The notes under the pieces are model-generated. The model searched no databases, was not told where the DNA came from, and was given only the letters and a program-made list of their open reading frames with translations. From Methanoculleus oceani (GTDB lineage Archaea; Halobacteriota; Methanomicrobia; Methanomicrobiales; Methanoculleaceae), in assembly GCF_023702065.1 (NCBI RefSeq), contig NZ_QFDM01000001.1, forward strand, positions 947,681 through 1,011,680: 64,000 nucleotides of DNA, written 5' to 3'. A program made the position numbers and the translations under genes. Positions 15,667-25,281 of this stretch are shown in pieces; position 1 is the first letter of the stretch, and each line of letters opens with the position of its first letter.

Positions 15667-17124
15667 ATGACAGACAGGCAAAATATACTACGACTGGCTG
15701 CAGTACTTCTGGCGTGCTGCCTTATCCCGGCATTCTCTCCGGTAAGTGCAGCCGAGTCTGCAAGTCCGGCCACGCTCACCGTGGCCGCAAACGATAGCAC
15801 CGAACTGTCGAAGAACCAGGCAGACTATGTCTGTGACGGAGTCGACGACCAGGCCGAGATCCAGGCGGCGCTCGCCGCACTGCCGGACGGCGGCACGGTC
15901 GTCCTGACCGAGGGTACGTTCAACTGCGCCGGGGTCCTCGCGCCGGCGGCAGGCACGACGCTCTCCGGCCAGGGTCCGGATGCGACGTTCCTTGAATTCA
16001 CCAACGACGGTCGGATCAACGTCGACCAGGAGAACATCACACTGGACGGGTTCCACATCGAGGGAACCGGTTACAGCAGCGGCGTCAAGTGGCTCGGCGT
16101 GATGACCATCCGGGCGAGCCACGCGAAGATCCACAACGTTGAGGGAACGGCGGATACAAGCATCCAGGCGGTCTTCCTCCTGATCCACGATCCGGCGGTC
16201 TATGCACCGACCCTGCAGGACGTCGAGTTCGTCAACTGCAAGGCCGTGGACACCGGGACCTATGGGTTCATCCACAACGCCTGGGGCTCGTCCAACAAGG
16301 TGATCAAGGACGTCCGCTACGATAACTGTCAGGCGATCAACTGCGGGAGCAAAGGCGCGTTCAACCCCTGGATCACCGGGTTCGACTTTGCGGAATTGAA
16401 CGACATGGAAGGTCTCCGGGTGACGAACTGTCTTGCGGAAGGCAACCTGGAGTCCGGGTTCCACTTCGAGTTCGACCCGAAAGTGACGGACGCGGTCCTC
16501 GAGAACTGCACGAGCATAAACAACGGGCAGAAACCCTACCCGACGGTGCCCTACAAGCAGAGCGACATGTCGACCCACTACTTCGGGTGCGGCTACTACG
16601 CCCCGAACTGCGACGTGACGTTCAAGAACTGCACGGCGGAAGGCAACTCGCTGTATGGGTTCTATGCGACGAACGGCGGCAAGCTCTACGACTGTGTCGA
16701 TAAGGACACCGGTGCCGGGAAGACCGACTACACCTACCGGAAGCCGGCCGGCTACTACAGCATCCCGAGCCGCTCGACCGATCCCGCTCTGGTGCTTGAG
16801 AACTGCACGAGCATCGACTCGCACGGCTACGGCCTCCAGGTCGACCTCGCAAGCAACATCCAGATTAAGAACTTCGAGCTCGTGAACCCGGTCGGGATCG
16901 ATGGCAAGGGTGCAAGCCTCGGCGGTACGAACGGCCAGTTCAGCAACGCCGAAGTAGACATCCACGCCTCCGGAGACCAGGTTGAGACGCTGGTCTGGGC
17001 GAAGAACAACCAGAACGTCCAGTACACCGGAGAGATCACCTCCGACTCCGAAAAGGCGTTCCTGGTTGAAGGCGGCCAGAACGTCCAGACCGCAGGCATT
17101 ACGGTTGCGTCTGCCGGCGAGTAA
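15667..17124 (+). CDS. Secreted beta-helix protein, family A copy 4
   Basis: 485 residues. A signal peptide (about 1-30, ending SPVSAAES) is followed directly by the family A right-handed beta-helix, with YVCDGVDDQAEIQAAL at its head and the shared blocks VDTGTYGFIHNAWG, NPWITGFDFAE and ESGFHFEF. It lacks the stalk, CARDB and dockerin parts of the other copies, so it is probably released or held by other contacts. It is closest to copy 3 in the helix region. GAGAGG lies about 9 nt before the ATG. A hairpin with a T-run follows the stop. The role in glycan processing or binding is inferred from fold and context. Confidence 0.87.
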   Translation: MTDRQNILRLAAVLLACCLIPAFSPVSAAESASPATLTVAANDSTELSKNQADYVCDGVDDQAEIQAALAALPDGGTVVLTEGTFNCAGVLAPAAGTTLSGQGPDATFLEFTNDGRINVDQENITLDGFHIEGTGYSSGVKWLGVMTIRASHAKIHNVEGTADTSIQAVFLLIHDPAVYAPTLQDVEFVNCKAVDTGTYGFIHNAWGSSNKVIKDVRYDNCQAINCGSKGAFNPWITGFDFAELNDMEGLRVTNCLAEGNLESGFHFEFDPKVTDAVLENCTSINNGQKPYPTVPYKQSDMSTHYFGCGYYAPNCDVTFKNCTAEGNSLYGFYATNGGKLYDCVDKDTGAGKTDYTYRKPAGYYSIPSRSTDPALVLENCTSIDSHGYGLQVDLASNIQIKNFELVNPVGIDGKGASLGGTNGQFSNAEVDIHASGDQVETLVWAKNNQNVQYTGEITSDSEKAFLVEGGQNVQTAGITVASAGE

Positions 17125-17139
17125 ACCAGCCGATACTAT

Positions 17140-17173
17140 CGGGCCCTGACCGGGCCCGACCCCAATCTTTTTT
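17140..17173 (+). terminator. Hairpin plus T-run after family A copy 4
   Basis: Stem CGGGCCC (17140-17146) pairs with GGGCCCG (17152-17158) around a 5-nt loop. A T6 run follows at 17168-17173. It lies 15 nt past the stop codon, before the convergent GT4 gene. Confidence 0.6.
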
Positions 17174-17198
17174 GCACCCGCCCTCCGGCCGAATGCAT

Positions 17199-18437
17199 TC
17201 AAAAGGTATCCGGAGCCTTCGGGGCCGCCCCTTTTGAGAACTCCACCGGTATACTACCTTTCGTGCCACCGCCTGCAACCTTCGCGTAAAAGGCCTCGAT
17301 TTCGTGGACGATTGATTGCCAGTTGTACCGGGTCCGGACGAGCTCCTTCGCCTGCTCGCCGAACCTGGCTCGTAAGGCGTCGTCGGCGAGCAGACGTCCT
17401 ATGGCGTCGGCGAGCGCCTCCGGCGTGTATCCGGTATTGAACCCGACGGTGTTGTCGAGCCATCCGAGCAGGTCCCCCTGGCCCGTCGTCACGATGGGCG
17501 TTCCACAGAGGCATGCTTCGAGGAACGTGACGGGAAAGCCGGTGAAACTCGGCGTCACGAAGACGTCGGCATCGGTATACGCAGCCATCTTGTCCTCCTT
17601 GCTCACGAACCCCGTGAAGACCACCCGGTCGTCAAGATCGAGCGACCGGACCCGCTGCCTGAACTCATCGTTGTGGCCCATGTCCCCACCCACCAGCATG
17701 AGGATGACGTTGTCGTCCTCCCGTGCGACCTCTGCGAACGAGCGGATCAGCAGATCGATCCCCTTCGTCGGGTCGAGCCTCCCGAGGTAGAGCACTATCT
17801 TCGTGGCGTCGTCGATTCCCCACGCCGCACGGAACCTGCCGCGGGCCGGAAGGTCGGGATACTCGGCGAAATCGATGCCGTTCGGGACGATCGCGATCCT
17901 CTCCTCGGCGACGCCCAGGGCACGGTAGCGCTCCGCCTCCGTCTCGTTGAGCGCGATCACGCCTGCGGCGCCGAGGATTACCCTCTCCGACAAAAACCGG
18001 TCGAACAACCGCTTCATTCGCCTGGATCCCGTATCCTGCGGGAGCGCCCCGTGCGCCTGGAGCACGTACGGTACGCCGTACTTCCTCGCGTAGTGCGAGG
18101 CGATGACGGTGAGCATGGTGCGATGGTCGTGAATGTGGATCACATCGAACTTGTCGATCTCGTTTTTCGCGATCGTCGGCATACGGTAGGGCATCACCGG
18201 CAGGATCGTGCCCCGGGTGTATCTTCGTAAATTCTCAAAGTAGTAGACGTCCATCCCGTCGACTGCGGTCAGGCGGTTCGTCGGCAGGTCGTTTGGATAG
18301 ATGCTCCTGTTCGTCGTATAGACCGTGACGTCGTGCCCGTTCTCGTGAAGGGTATGGGAGATGTCGTATGCTACCCGCGCCACCCCCCCCGACTCCCAGA
18401 GCGGTTTGAAGAACGGGGTAACCTGTAATATCTTCAT
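17199..18437 (-). CDS. GT4-family glycosyltransferase
   Basis: 412-residue GT-B glycosyltransferase. It begins MKILQVTPFFKPLWESGG with the Gly-rich GGVARVAYD acceptor-side motif, and carries VLYLGRLDPTKGIDLLI and the donor-binding region around VTPSFTGFPVTFLEACLCG in the C-terminal half. The start at 18437 overlaps the CapA-like stop by 4 nt (ATGA), so translation is likely coupled. The longer frame to 18626 only reads CapA sequence out of frame. It probably works with the CapA-like protein in surface-glycan synthesis. The sugar specificity is unknown. Confidence 0.9.
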   Translation of the reverse strand: MKILQVTPFFKPLWESGGVARVAYDISHTLHENGHDVTVYTTNRSIYPNDLPTNRLTAVDGMDVYYFENLRRYTRGTILPVMPYRMPTIAKNEIDKFDVIHIHDHRTMLTVIASHYARKYGVPYVLQAHGALPQDTGSRRMKRLFDRFLSERVILGAAGVIALNETEAERYRALGVAEERIAIVPNGIDFAEYPDLPARGRFRAAWGIDDATKIVLYLGRLDPTKGIDLLIRSFAEVAREDDNVILMLVGGDMGHNDEFRQRVRSLDLDDRVVFTGFVSKEDKMAAYTDADVFVTPSFTGFPVTFLEACLCGTPIVTTGQGDLLGWLDNTVGFNTGYTPEALADAIGRLLADDALRARFGEQAKELVRTRYNWQSIVHEIEAFYAKVAGGGTKGSIPVEFSKGAAPKAPDTF

Positions 18438-19516
18438 GCCTGTCCTCCTGCATGTCGTTGCCTCAGCCGTCTCCTGATCAGACCCGCATAGCAGTTTAAG
18501 CAGAACGGTGTCAACAGCCAGACCCCGCACTCGACCAGGGGCGCGAGCCCGTGCTGCCGGATCCGGTAGCGGTAACTCTCCAGGTTGTATGTCAGGTAAT
18601 CCTCGCCGATCTGCTCGAACCACCACTGCCGGTTGACTTCACCGTTCTGAACCCGATCCGAGCACTTCCCGATCCAGTGCTGCACCAGTTCCCGTGTCCG
18701 CCCCTCCGCCACCTCCGGCTGGAAGTCGCTGTTAATGACACAGGGGGTGACGGCGTAGTCCCGGATGCCGTGCCGGTCGAAGTCCACCGAGAGGATCATG
18801 GTGCTGTTGATCTGCTCCTTGAAGATCTCGGTGTCGAACTGGAAGTTCCCGAGGGAGTAGGCGATCAGGCCGTTGTTATACCGTTCCAGCCCCTGGATGG
18901 TGTGCGAGTGGTGCCCGAGAACCAGGGCCGCCCCGGCATCGATGAGGGCACGGGCGAGTCTGACCTGGCCCGGGGATGGATAGTAGGTGTTCTCGATCCC
19001 CCAGTGCAGGGAGACGACGATGTGGTCGCACCGGTCCTTCAGTGCCCTGATGTCATTGATGATGGCCTTTCTCTTCAGTTTGGATACCGTAACTCCCGGC
19101 GGCGACCGGAACCTCCCGCTCGTGTAACCGAGGAAGCCGAGCCGGATCCCGTTTCGCTCGACGACCAGCCCCCCGGGGGGGTCGTCGCCCCGTGCCCCTC
19201 CGATGTAGGCGATACCACGGGTCTCGAGACCCTCAAGGGTCTTCTCGAACCCCTCCCGGCCCATATCGAGCGTGTGGTTGTTCGCCACGCTGAGAATGTC
19301 GAACCCTGCGTCCTTGAGATGCTCGCCCGCTTCCGGCGGGGTCGTGTTGACCCAGCGTTTCCTGCTCTCCGTGCCGCTCTCGGAGAGGACCGTCTCCAGG
19401 TTCCCGAAGAGCAGGTCTTTCTGCCTGAGCTCGTGCTGTATCAGGGCAAACGGCTTTTTGTCGTTCCTGATCCAGAGCAGCACGTCTCCGACGGCCCGCA
19501 GCCGCACCGATGTCAT
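18434..19516 (-). CDS. CapA-like metallophosphoesterase-fold protein
   Basis: 360-residue member of the CapA/PGA_cap family, related to calcineurin-like phosphoesterases and linked in bacteria to capsule (poly-gamma-glutamate) synthesis or anchoring. Visible motifs are AVGDVLL (about 7-13), GNLETVLS, SVANNHTLDMG, SLHWGIE and GHHSHTIQG, which supply the metal-binding Asp, Asn and His residues. A signal peptide is absent at this start; one C-terminal hydrophobic stretch precedes a basic tail. It overlaps the GT4 gene by 4 nt and is likely in the same operon. True poly-gamma-glutamate synthesis is unlikely because no CapB or CapC partner is visible; a glycan-related phosphatase role is a guess. 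Confidence 0.85.
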   Translation of the reverse strand: MTSVRLRAVGDVLLWIRNDKKPFALIQHELRQKDLLFGNLETVLSESGTESRKRWVNTTPPEAGEHLKDAGFDILSVANNHTLDMGREGFEKTLEGLETRGIAYIGGARGDDPPGGLVVERNGIRLGFLGYTSGRFRSPPGVTVSKLKRKAIINDIRALKDRCDHIVVSLHWGIENTYYPSPGQVRLARALIDAGAALVLGHHSHTIQGLERYNNGLIAYSLGNFQFDTEIFKEQINSTMILSVDFDRHGIRDYAVTPCVINSDFQPEVAEGRTRELVQHWIGKCSDRVQNGEVNRQWWFEQIGEDYLTYNLESYRYRIRQHGLAPLVECGVWLLTPFCLNCYAGLIRRRLRQRHAGGQA

Positions 19517-20667
19517 ACCTCTCCCCCGGCAGTCTCTTCGTTCGCTGCTGAAGGCCGGCCACAGGCCCGGGCCTTCTGCATCGACCTGCAGGCTCCCACT
19601 CTCTTAAGTCCCTGCGGTGGAGTTCTGTTGCCGTCTACGAGAAAAACCTTCATATACGGGTAATCTGGAATACTGCCCTCCCTCCATCGAAGCGTTGAGT
19701 TCCAGACAGGCAGTGTGACAATATATATTTTGCCCCGCTTTCTGCCCCCGGCAAGCAGACCCCGGCGCATACGGTGGCCCCGGAGGCTCCGGCTCTCCAT
19801 GTGGGGCACGAAATGGCGCCTGAATCGGCACCACCCCGAACCATTAACTGCTTTTACATTGAATACGTACCTGGACTGCCGGGCGGCAGATGATGAGAGT
19901 TACCCCCACTGATCCGGTGATGAAGCAGGGGACTGATGCCGCTGTGTATCCCGTGGAAGGGTGGCCCATGTTCCGGGGAATATTCGTTCTCCGCGCCTTC
20001 CGCATCGTTCCGGCCCACCAGGCTCCGAAATGCGGCGGCCGCTGTTTTTGTGACGATACCGGCTGCTGCCCACGGTCGCCGGCGGAGCATCCGCGTCGGT
20101 GCGGATTAAACAGGGACGATCTACGTAAACCCGGTTGTTCTGTACCGGCCTGTGCATGCGTATCCCTCCTGATCGGTTCTCAGAGCGTACTATCCACTGT
20201 ACTCCAGCTGCGACCTCCTATCCGGGCTGCCCATGACGCTTTTAAAGAAACCAAATCGATGTGAAGGGCCGGTCCGGATGTCCCTGCTCGAATAAGCGTT
20301 ATGGAAAAGATATATATGGAAGAAACAGTATGCACGATGTCGGCAGTGCGATTGAGATGGGTGTTTCCTCAGATGAGGTGGGTGTTTCCTCATATGTGCA
20401 CCGGGATCCGCTCTCCATACCTCTGATAGCAGAGGATGTCAGATATCGCACTGCGAATAACTTATGGGGGCTATGTACGTGCGCTGGGCTGGATCTGTTG
20501 CAGTTAGAATTCCTATCAGTAGGAAAAGGACAATAGTCCAGAAGGCTTTTCCCGTTCTCAATAGACCCTCACGCTTCACGTCTCCCATCAAAGGCAGCCG
20601 GCGGAGCCGGGATTGTGCTCCGGGCCCGGCCTGTGCCTGCTTGAACCCCGGGCGGACTTCTGTCTGT
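19517..20667. other. Long intergenic region, no supported gene
   Basis: About 1.15 kb. It contains a near-symmetric TATA element around 19717-19727, possible minus-strand promoters for the CapA-like gene near 19650, and a plus-strand TATATATA near 20310-20317. A short direct repeat (GGGTGTTTCCTCA twice, around 20350 and 20377) follows. Several small frames exist on both strands, but none has recognisable domains or a convincing start. The region may carry regulatory DNA or remnants of the decayed GT2 gene downstream. Confidence 0.45.
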
Positions 20668-21751
20668 GTGGATGGGAACTGTTCAGCAACAGGTGTTACC
20701 CCTGCCGACAATCCCGAGAACTCCTCCCAGGAGGTCGATGGAAACTGGAGTCGGCAGGAACACCCTCTGTCCCCTTCGGGTAACGGCGTCGATATCCCGA
20801 AAGATGGTCGTTCCTCACCCGCCGCGAGAGTATATCCCGCACCTGCAACGCCAGGAACCCACGCGTTTGCCGTTATCGCTCCTGCTTATAACGAAGCCCT
20901 CGTCATCGGCTCCGTCGTCCTCCTGGCGAAGAAGCACGCCGACCGGGTGATCGTCGTCGACGACGGCTCGGCGGACCGAACCGCTGTGATCGCCCGGCTC
21001 GCCGGCGCCGACGTCATCGAGATGCCGGAGAACGGCGGCAAGGCGAAGGCCATGATGGCCGGGTTTGCCCGGGCGCGTGAACTCGGCTATGAGGCCGTCG
21101 TGATGCTCGACGGCGACGGGCAGCACGACCCCGAAGAGATCCCGATTGTGGCGGCGCCGGTGCTCGCCGGCGAGGCTGATCTTGTCATCGGCTCGCGGTT
21201 CCTGGAAACCCGGGCCGAGATCCCGACCTATCGCAGGGCCGGCCAGATGGTGCTCAACGGGTTCACGAACCTCTCGGTGGACGGTAGTTTTGCGACGACC
21301 GACTCCCAGTCGGGCTTCCGGGCGCTCTCCTGCCGGGCCCTCGAGAACCTCACCTTCACCTCTGAGGGTTACAACATCGAGTCCGACATGATCGCCCACT
21401 TCGCCCCCCTGAATCTCAGGATGACCGAGGTCCCGATCTCCGTCACCTACGATGTCCCCCACAAGCACAAGAAGAACCCGGTCTCGCACGGCTTCGGGGT
21501 GCTCGCCCGGATCCTCGGGCTGATTGGCTCCCGGCGGATCCTCCGCGCTCATTCTCGGGCTCCTGCTCGTCGCGATGGAAACGATTCTGGAATCATTCGT
21601 ACAGATTTTCCTGCAGGAGAGCAGGGGTCGTTGCGGTCGGATTCCCGGCCGGACAGGACTCCGGAAGAGTGGAGCAGGGGAGACCCCGTCGGCCCTGGAG
21701 GTCCCGGGAGTGATTGCGATTGTGTTTGGCATCCGGTCGGCGAATATTTGA
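20668..21751 (+). pseudogene. Decayed GT2 glycosyltransferase (dolichol-phosphate-mannose-synthase-like)
   Basis: A GT2 domain is clear from about 20860: FAVIAPAYNEA, RVIVVDDGSADRT and VVMLDGDGQHDPEEI with its DXD-type metal site. It reads in frame to about 21540 (GVLARILGLIGS). There the membrane-anchor part is damaged. A segment resembling a second transmembrane helix, SSALILGLLLVAMETILES, appears in another frame (21524-21751), as if an internal stretch of the anchor were deleted with a frameshift. The original frame stays open by chance into the next gene, giving an apparent 858-residue fusion whose middle looks random. The 5' end is also doubtful: an ATG with a good GGAGG at 20738 is out of frame. 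The catalytic domain may still be made. Confidence 0.65.
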
Positions 21752-21846
21752 ATCTGCCGGGTACAGGCTCCCAGCGAACCCATTTGCCGTCCTGCACGAC
21801 CGATTCAGGAGTTGCTGATGACGAAAGAGAGAACCAGGTTGTGCCT

Positions 21847-23040
21847 ATGAAGATTTTGCGCGTCTCCTCAAACCTCTATCCGTCGGTTGTCGGAGGGCTC
21901 GGTTTGCATGCCCATGAGATGTCCCGCCTCCAGGCACAGGCGGGACACGATATTACCGTCATTACAGACCAGACTGACTCCGGGCAGCCTGCATTTGAGG
22001 AGAAGGATGGATACAGCATCATCCGATCGAATGCATCGCTCAATCTCTTCGGGAACTCAATCTCTTTCTCCCAGTTGTTCTCTCTTTTTAAGCGCTGGGA
22101 CTCCTATGACATCGTTCACGCCCACTCGCATCTTTTCTTCTCAACGGTCCTCTGCACGGTTGTCCGGAAGTTGCGATCCGCCCCGCTGGTCGTCACGAAC
22201 CACGGCCTTGTATCACAGACCGCGCCTGGGTGGCTGCAGCGACTCTACCTGCCGACGATCGGGAAGTGGGTCTTTAAAACGGCAGATGCGGTAATCTGCT
22301 ACACCAGGGCCGAACGGGACCAGGTGATCGACCTCGGCGTTTCTCCCGATAAGATCCACGTCATCCATAACGGCATCGACACCAGTGTCTTTGTCCCTTC
22401 GGAGTCCTCGTCCCCAAAAAAACAGATCCTCTGGATCGGACGGTTCACTCCTGGAAAAGGAGTGGAGTATCTCCTGAAAGGGTTTGAGGCCTTCTCCCGG
22501 AAGTTCCCCGACTACACCCTCGTGGCGGTCGGCCGGGGGCCGCTCCGGGACGATTTCATCAGGACGATCCGGGAAATGGGTCTCGAAGACAGGGTAATCC
22601 TCAGGGATTTCACTCCGAACAAGGAACTCCCCGACCTGTACCAGGATTCATCTCTCTTTGTTCTTCCGAGCCTTGAGGAAGGCGTCCCGAGAACGATCCT
22701 GGAGGCGATGGCCTGCGGAAGGCCGGTGGTCTGCACGGCTCTCCCTCAGCTAATCGATATCGTTTCGGGGTGCGGGATGCTCGTCCCCACCGAAGATGCC
22801 GGGGCCGTGGCCGACGCCCTCTCAGCACTGGTATCGGAGCCGGCCCTCGCCCGTAACCTCGGGCAGTCGGCGAGGGAAAAGGTCGTCTCGCAGTATTCCT
22901 GGGACGACACGGTCGCAAGAACTCTCGACCTCTACGCCTCGCTCCTTCACCCTGCTTCCAGGGATCGCAATACGTCCCGGATCTCGAATGTTGCAGAGAA
23001 ATCTTCAAAATTAGAGGAATTTGAAAGGATCGACGGATAG
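21847..23040 (+). CDS. GT4-family glycosyltransferase
   Basis: 397-residue GT-B enzyme beginning MKILRVSSNLYPSVVGG with a GGLGLHAHEM motif. Its C-terminal half has ILWIGRFTPGKGVEYLL and the donor-site segment VLPSLEEGVPRTILEAMACG, a clear EX7E motif. The ATG at 21847 is chosen because it matches the family start; the frame upstream is read-through of the decayed GT2 gene. It is followed after 25 nt by the UDP-glucose dehydrogenase gene and probably heads an operon with it, GalU and the epimerase. The likely role is assembly of the cell-surface glycan on the cytoplasmic membrane face. Confidence 0.9.
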   Translation: MKILRVSSNLYPSVVGGLGLHAHEMSRLQAQAGHDITVITDQTDSGQPAFEEKDGYSIIRSNASLNLFGNSISFSQLFSLFKRWDSYDIVHAHSHLFFSTVLCTVVRKLRSAPLVVTNHGLVSQTAPGWLQRLYLPTIGKWVFKTADAVICYTRAERDQVIDLGVSPDKIHVIHNGIDTSVFVPSESSSPKKQILWIGRFTPGKGVEYLLKGFEAFSRKFPDYTLVAVGRGPLRDDFIRTIREMGLEDRVILRDFTPNKELPDLYQDSSLFVLPSLEEGVPRTILEAMACGRPVVCTALPQLIDIVSGCGMLVPTEDAGAVADALSALVSEPALARNLGQSAREKVVSQYSWDDTVARTLDLYASLLHPASRDRNTSRISNVAEKSSKLEEFERIDG

Positions 23041-23065
23041 GAGATCATCGGCTGGTGGTAAAGAC

Positions 23066-24334
23066 ATGAAAATATCGATCGTTGGTTGCGGGTATGTCGG
23101 CACGGTTACCGGTGTTTGTTTTGCTGATTTTGGTCATGACATCATCTTTTACGATATCGATGGAAAGAAACTGGATCTCCTCGCCCGGGGGGAGGCGCCG
23201 ATCTATGAACCCTCTCTCGACGGCCTGATCCGGAAGAACCGGGAGCACCTTGTCACGACTCCGGATCTCACCGCTGCCGTGCGCGATACCGATATCACGT
23301 TCGTCTGTGTCGGCACCCCGTCCCGGCAGGACGGGTCCATCGACCTCGCTTACATCCTCTCGGCGGGTGCCACGATCGGAGAGGGCCTGCAAGAGATGCC
23401 GGGCTTCCATTCCATCATCGTCAAGAGCACCGTCTTCCCGGGGAGCACCGAGGGACCCGTTCGTTCGGTTATCGAGCAGGAGTCGGGGAAACAGGCGTTC
23501 GTCGATTTCGGCCTCGGATCGAATCCGGAGTTCCTCAGGGAGGGAAACGCTGTCCGCGACTTCTGCGAGCCCGATCGTATCGTGCTCGGTACCGGGGATA
23601 CGAGGACGGCAAGGATGCTCGGGAACCTCTACGCCTCCTTCACCTGCCCGAAGATCGAGACCTCGATCCGGACGGCGGAGATGATCAAATACGCGAGCAA
23701 CGCTTTCCTTGCCACGAAGATCAGCTTTGCGAACGAGATCGGCAACCTTGCAAAGAAGCTCGGGATCGACTCGGAGGAGGTCTTTGCCGGGGTCGGGCTT
23801 GACAGCCGGATCGGTCCGGCCTTCTTCCGGACGGGAATCGGGTTTGGGGGTTCGTGTTTCCCAAAGGACGTCCGGGCCCTGATCGCCGGGGCGGGAGGCC
23901 ACGGCGAGGATCTCCATGTCCTGCACGCGGCGTTGCGCGTCAACGAGGATCAACCCCTGAGGCTGTTCCGGCTGATACAGGCACGCATCCCTGACCTCAA
24001 AGGGCGGCGGATCGGCATCCTCGGTCTTGCCTTCAAGCCCGACACCGACGACGTCAGGGAGAGCCGGGCCATCCCGATCGTCAGGGCGCTGCTCGATGCG
24101 GGGGCCGATATCATTGCCTACGACCCTCTTGCCATGGAGAACTTCGCCGCTCTCTTCCCGCAGATCGATTACGCGCCATCGGCCCGGGCCGTCCTCTCGG
24201 CCGACGCCGTCCTGATCACGACCGAGTGGGAAGAGTTTGAGCACCTCGACTACAGCGGGGCGACCGTCATCGACGGGCGGAGGATTGCGGCTGCTTCCCG
24301 GACCGCGGAAATTTATGAGGGGGTTTGCTGGTGA
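23066..24334 (+). CDS. UDP-glucose/GDP-mannose dehydrogenase family, probable UDP-glucose 6-dehydrogenase
   Basis: 422-residue NAD-dependent enzyme that performs two successive oxidations of a nucleotide sugar, most likely UDP-glucose to UDP-glucuronate. The N-terminal Rossmann motif is VGCGYVGTVTG (about 6-16). The catalytic cysteine is C264 in GFGGSCFPKDV. NPEFLREGNAV (153-163) and a conserved Lys in EMIKYASNAF are also present. The ATG at 23066 has GGTGG 8 nt upstream. Its stop overlaps the GalU GTG start by 4 nt. Coupling to GalU, which makes UDP-glucose, favours UDP-glucose over GDP-mannose or UDP-ManNAc as substrate, but the family alone does not settle this. Confidence 0.9.
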   Translation: MKISIVGCGYVGTVTGVCFADFGHDIIFYDIDGKKLDLLARGEAPIYEPSLDGLIRKNREHLVTTPDLTAAVRDTDITFVCVGTPSRQDGSIDLAYILSAGATIGEGLQEMPGFHSIIVKSTVFPGSTEGPVRSVIEQESGKQAFVDFGLGSNPEFLREGNAVRDFCEPDRIVLGTGDTRTARMLGNLYASFTCPKIETSIRTAEMIKYASNAFLATKISFANEIGNLAKKLGIDSEEVFAGVGLDSRIGPAFFRTGIGFGGSCFPKDVRALIAGAGGHGEDLHVLHAALRVNEDQPLRLFRLIQARIPDLKGRRIGILGLAFKPDTDDVRESRAIPIVRALLDAGADIIAYDPLAMENFAALFPQIDYAPSARAVLSADAVLITTEWEEFEHLDYSGATVIDGRRIAAASRTAEIYEGVCW

Positions 24335-25266
24335 GGGAGGTCAGGAAGGCCGTCATCCCTGCAGCAGGCCTCGGCACCCGGTTCCTCCCGGCGACGAAGG
24401 CGATGCCCAAGGAGATGCTCCCGCTCATCGACCGGCCGGTGATCCAGTACGTGGTGGAAGAGGCGATCGACTCAGGGATTGACGACCTGATCATCATTAC
24501 CGGGCGGGGGAAGCGGGCGATAGAGGACTACTTCGACGACTCGCCCGAACTCGAGATGCACCTGCGCGATCACGGGAAACACGAGACGCTCAAGACGGTG
24601 CGTGACGTCTCTTCCCTCGTCGATATCCACTACATCCGGCAGAAGGAGCCGAGAGGACTTGGCGACGCTATCTTGCGTGCTGAAAAGCACATCGGCGACG
24701 AACCGTTTGCGGTCCTTCTCGGAGACGACATCATCAGGAACCATATCCCCTGTACGAAGCAGCTGATCGAGATCTACGGGCAGACCGGGCGTTCCGTCGT
24801 TGCGGTCGAGGCGGTGCCCCGCGAGAAGGTCAGCAGTTACGGGATCATCAGGGGCACCCCGGCGAGCCCGTCGCTCTACCGCATCGATGACATCATCGAA
24901 AAGCCCCGGATCGAGGATGCACCCTCGAACATCGGTGCCATAGGACGCTATGTCTTCAGTCCCGAGATCTTTGAATGCCTGGGGCGTACGTCCCCGGGCG
25001 TCGGAGGCGAGATCCAGCTCACCGACGCGATGCGGATCCTCCTCCAGTCTCAGGAGATCTATGCTCATGCGTTCCAGGGGCATAGATATGATACCGGGGA
25101 TAAGGCGGGATACATCAAGGTGATCATCGACTTCGCGTTAGAGAACCCTGAGACGTGCGATGAGGTCGCCGAGCATCTTTCGTCTCTTGAGAGGCTCAAG
25201 CCGGAAGATCTCCGGGCCGAAAAATCCATATCCCAGGGGACTGTAGAGCCCTTTCAAAAATATTGA
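24331..25266 (+). CDS. galU: UTP-glucose-1-phosphate uridylyltransferase
   Basis: 311-residue nucleotidyltransferase that makes UDP-glucose from UTP and glucose-1-phosphate. The signature PAAGLGTRFLPATKAMPKEM (about 9-28) binds the nucleotide. LGDDII, EKP and GRYVFSPEIF follow, as in GalU proteins. The GTG at 24331 is chosen over the TTG at 24325 because GAGGGGG lies 6 nt before it and it overlaps the preceding stop as GTGA. The gene sits between the dehydrogenase and the epimerase, forming a compact UDP-sugar cassette. The C-terminal tail after about residue 285 is variable and may be disordered. Confidence 0.94.
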   Translation: MREVRKAVIPAAGLGTRFLPATKAMPKEMLPLIDRPVIQYVVEEAIDSGIDDLIIITGRGKRAIEDYFDDSPELEMHLRDHGKHETLKTVRDVSSLVDIHYIRQKEPRGLGDAILRAEKHIGDEPFAVLLGDDIIRNHIPCTKQLIEIYGQTGRSVVAVEAVPREKVSSYGIIRGTPASPSLYRIDDIIEKPRIEDAPSNIGAIGRYVFSPEIFECLGRTSPGVGGEIQLTDAMRILLQSQEIYAHAFQGHRYDTGDKAGYIKVIIDFALENPETCDEVAEHLSSLERLKPEDLRAEKSISQGTVEPFQKY

Positions 25267-25281
25267 TCGTAAGGAGAATTT

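Noticed and set aside
20261..20536. 91-codon frame containing a short repeated peptide
   Set aside because: The repeat comes from a duplicated GGGTGTTTCCTCA DNA stretch. No domain, ribosome-binding site or conserved feature supports it as a gene.
20464..23040. Single 858-residue bifunctional GT2-GT4 protein
   Set aside because: The region joining the two domains looks random, and the GT2 membrane anchor continues in another frame. A decayed GT2 followed by a separate GT4 explains the data better.
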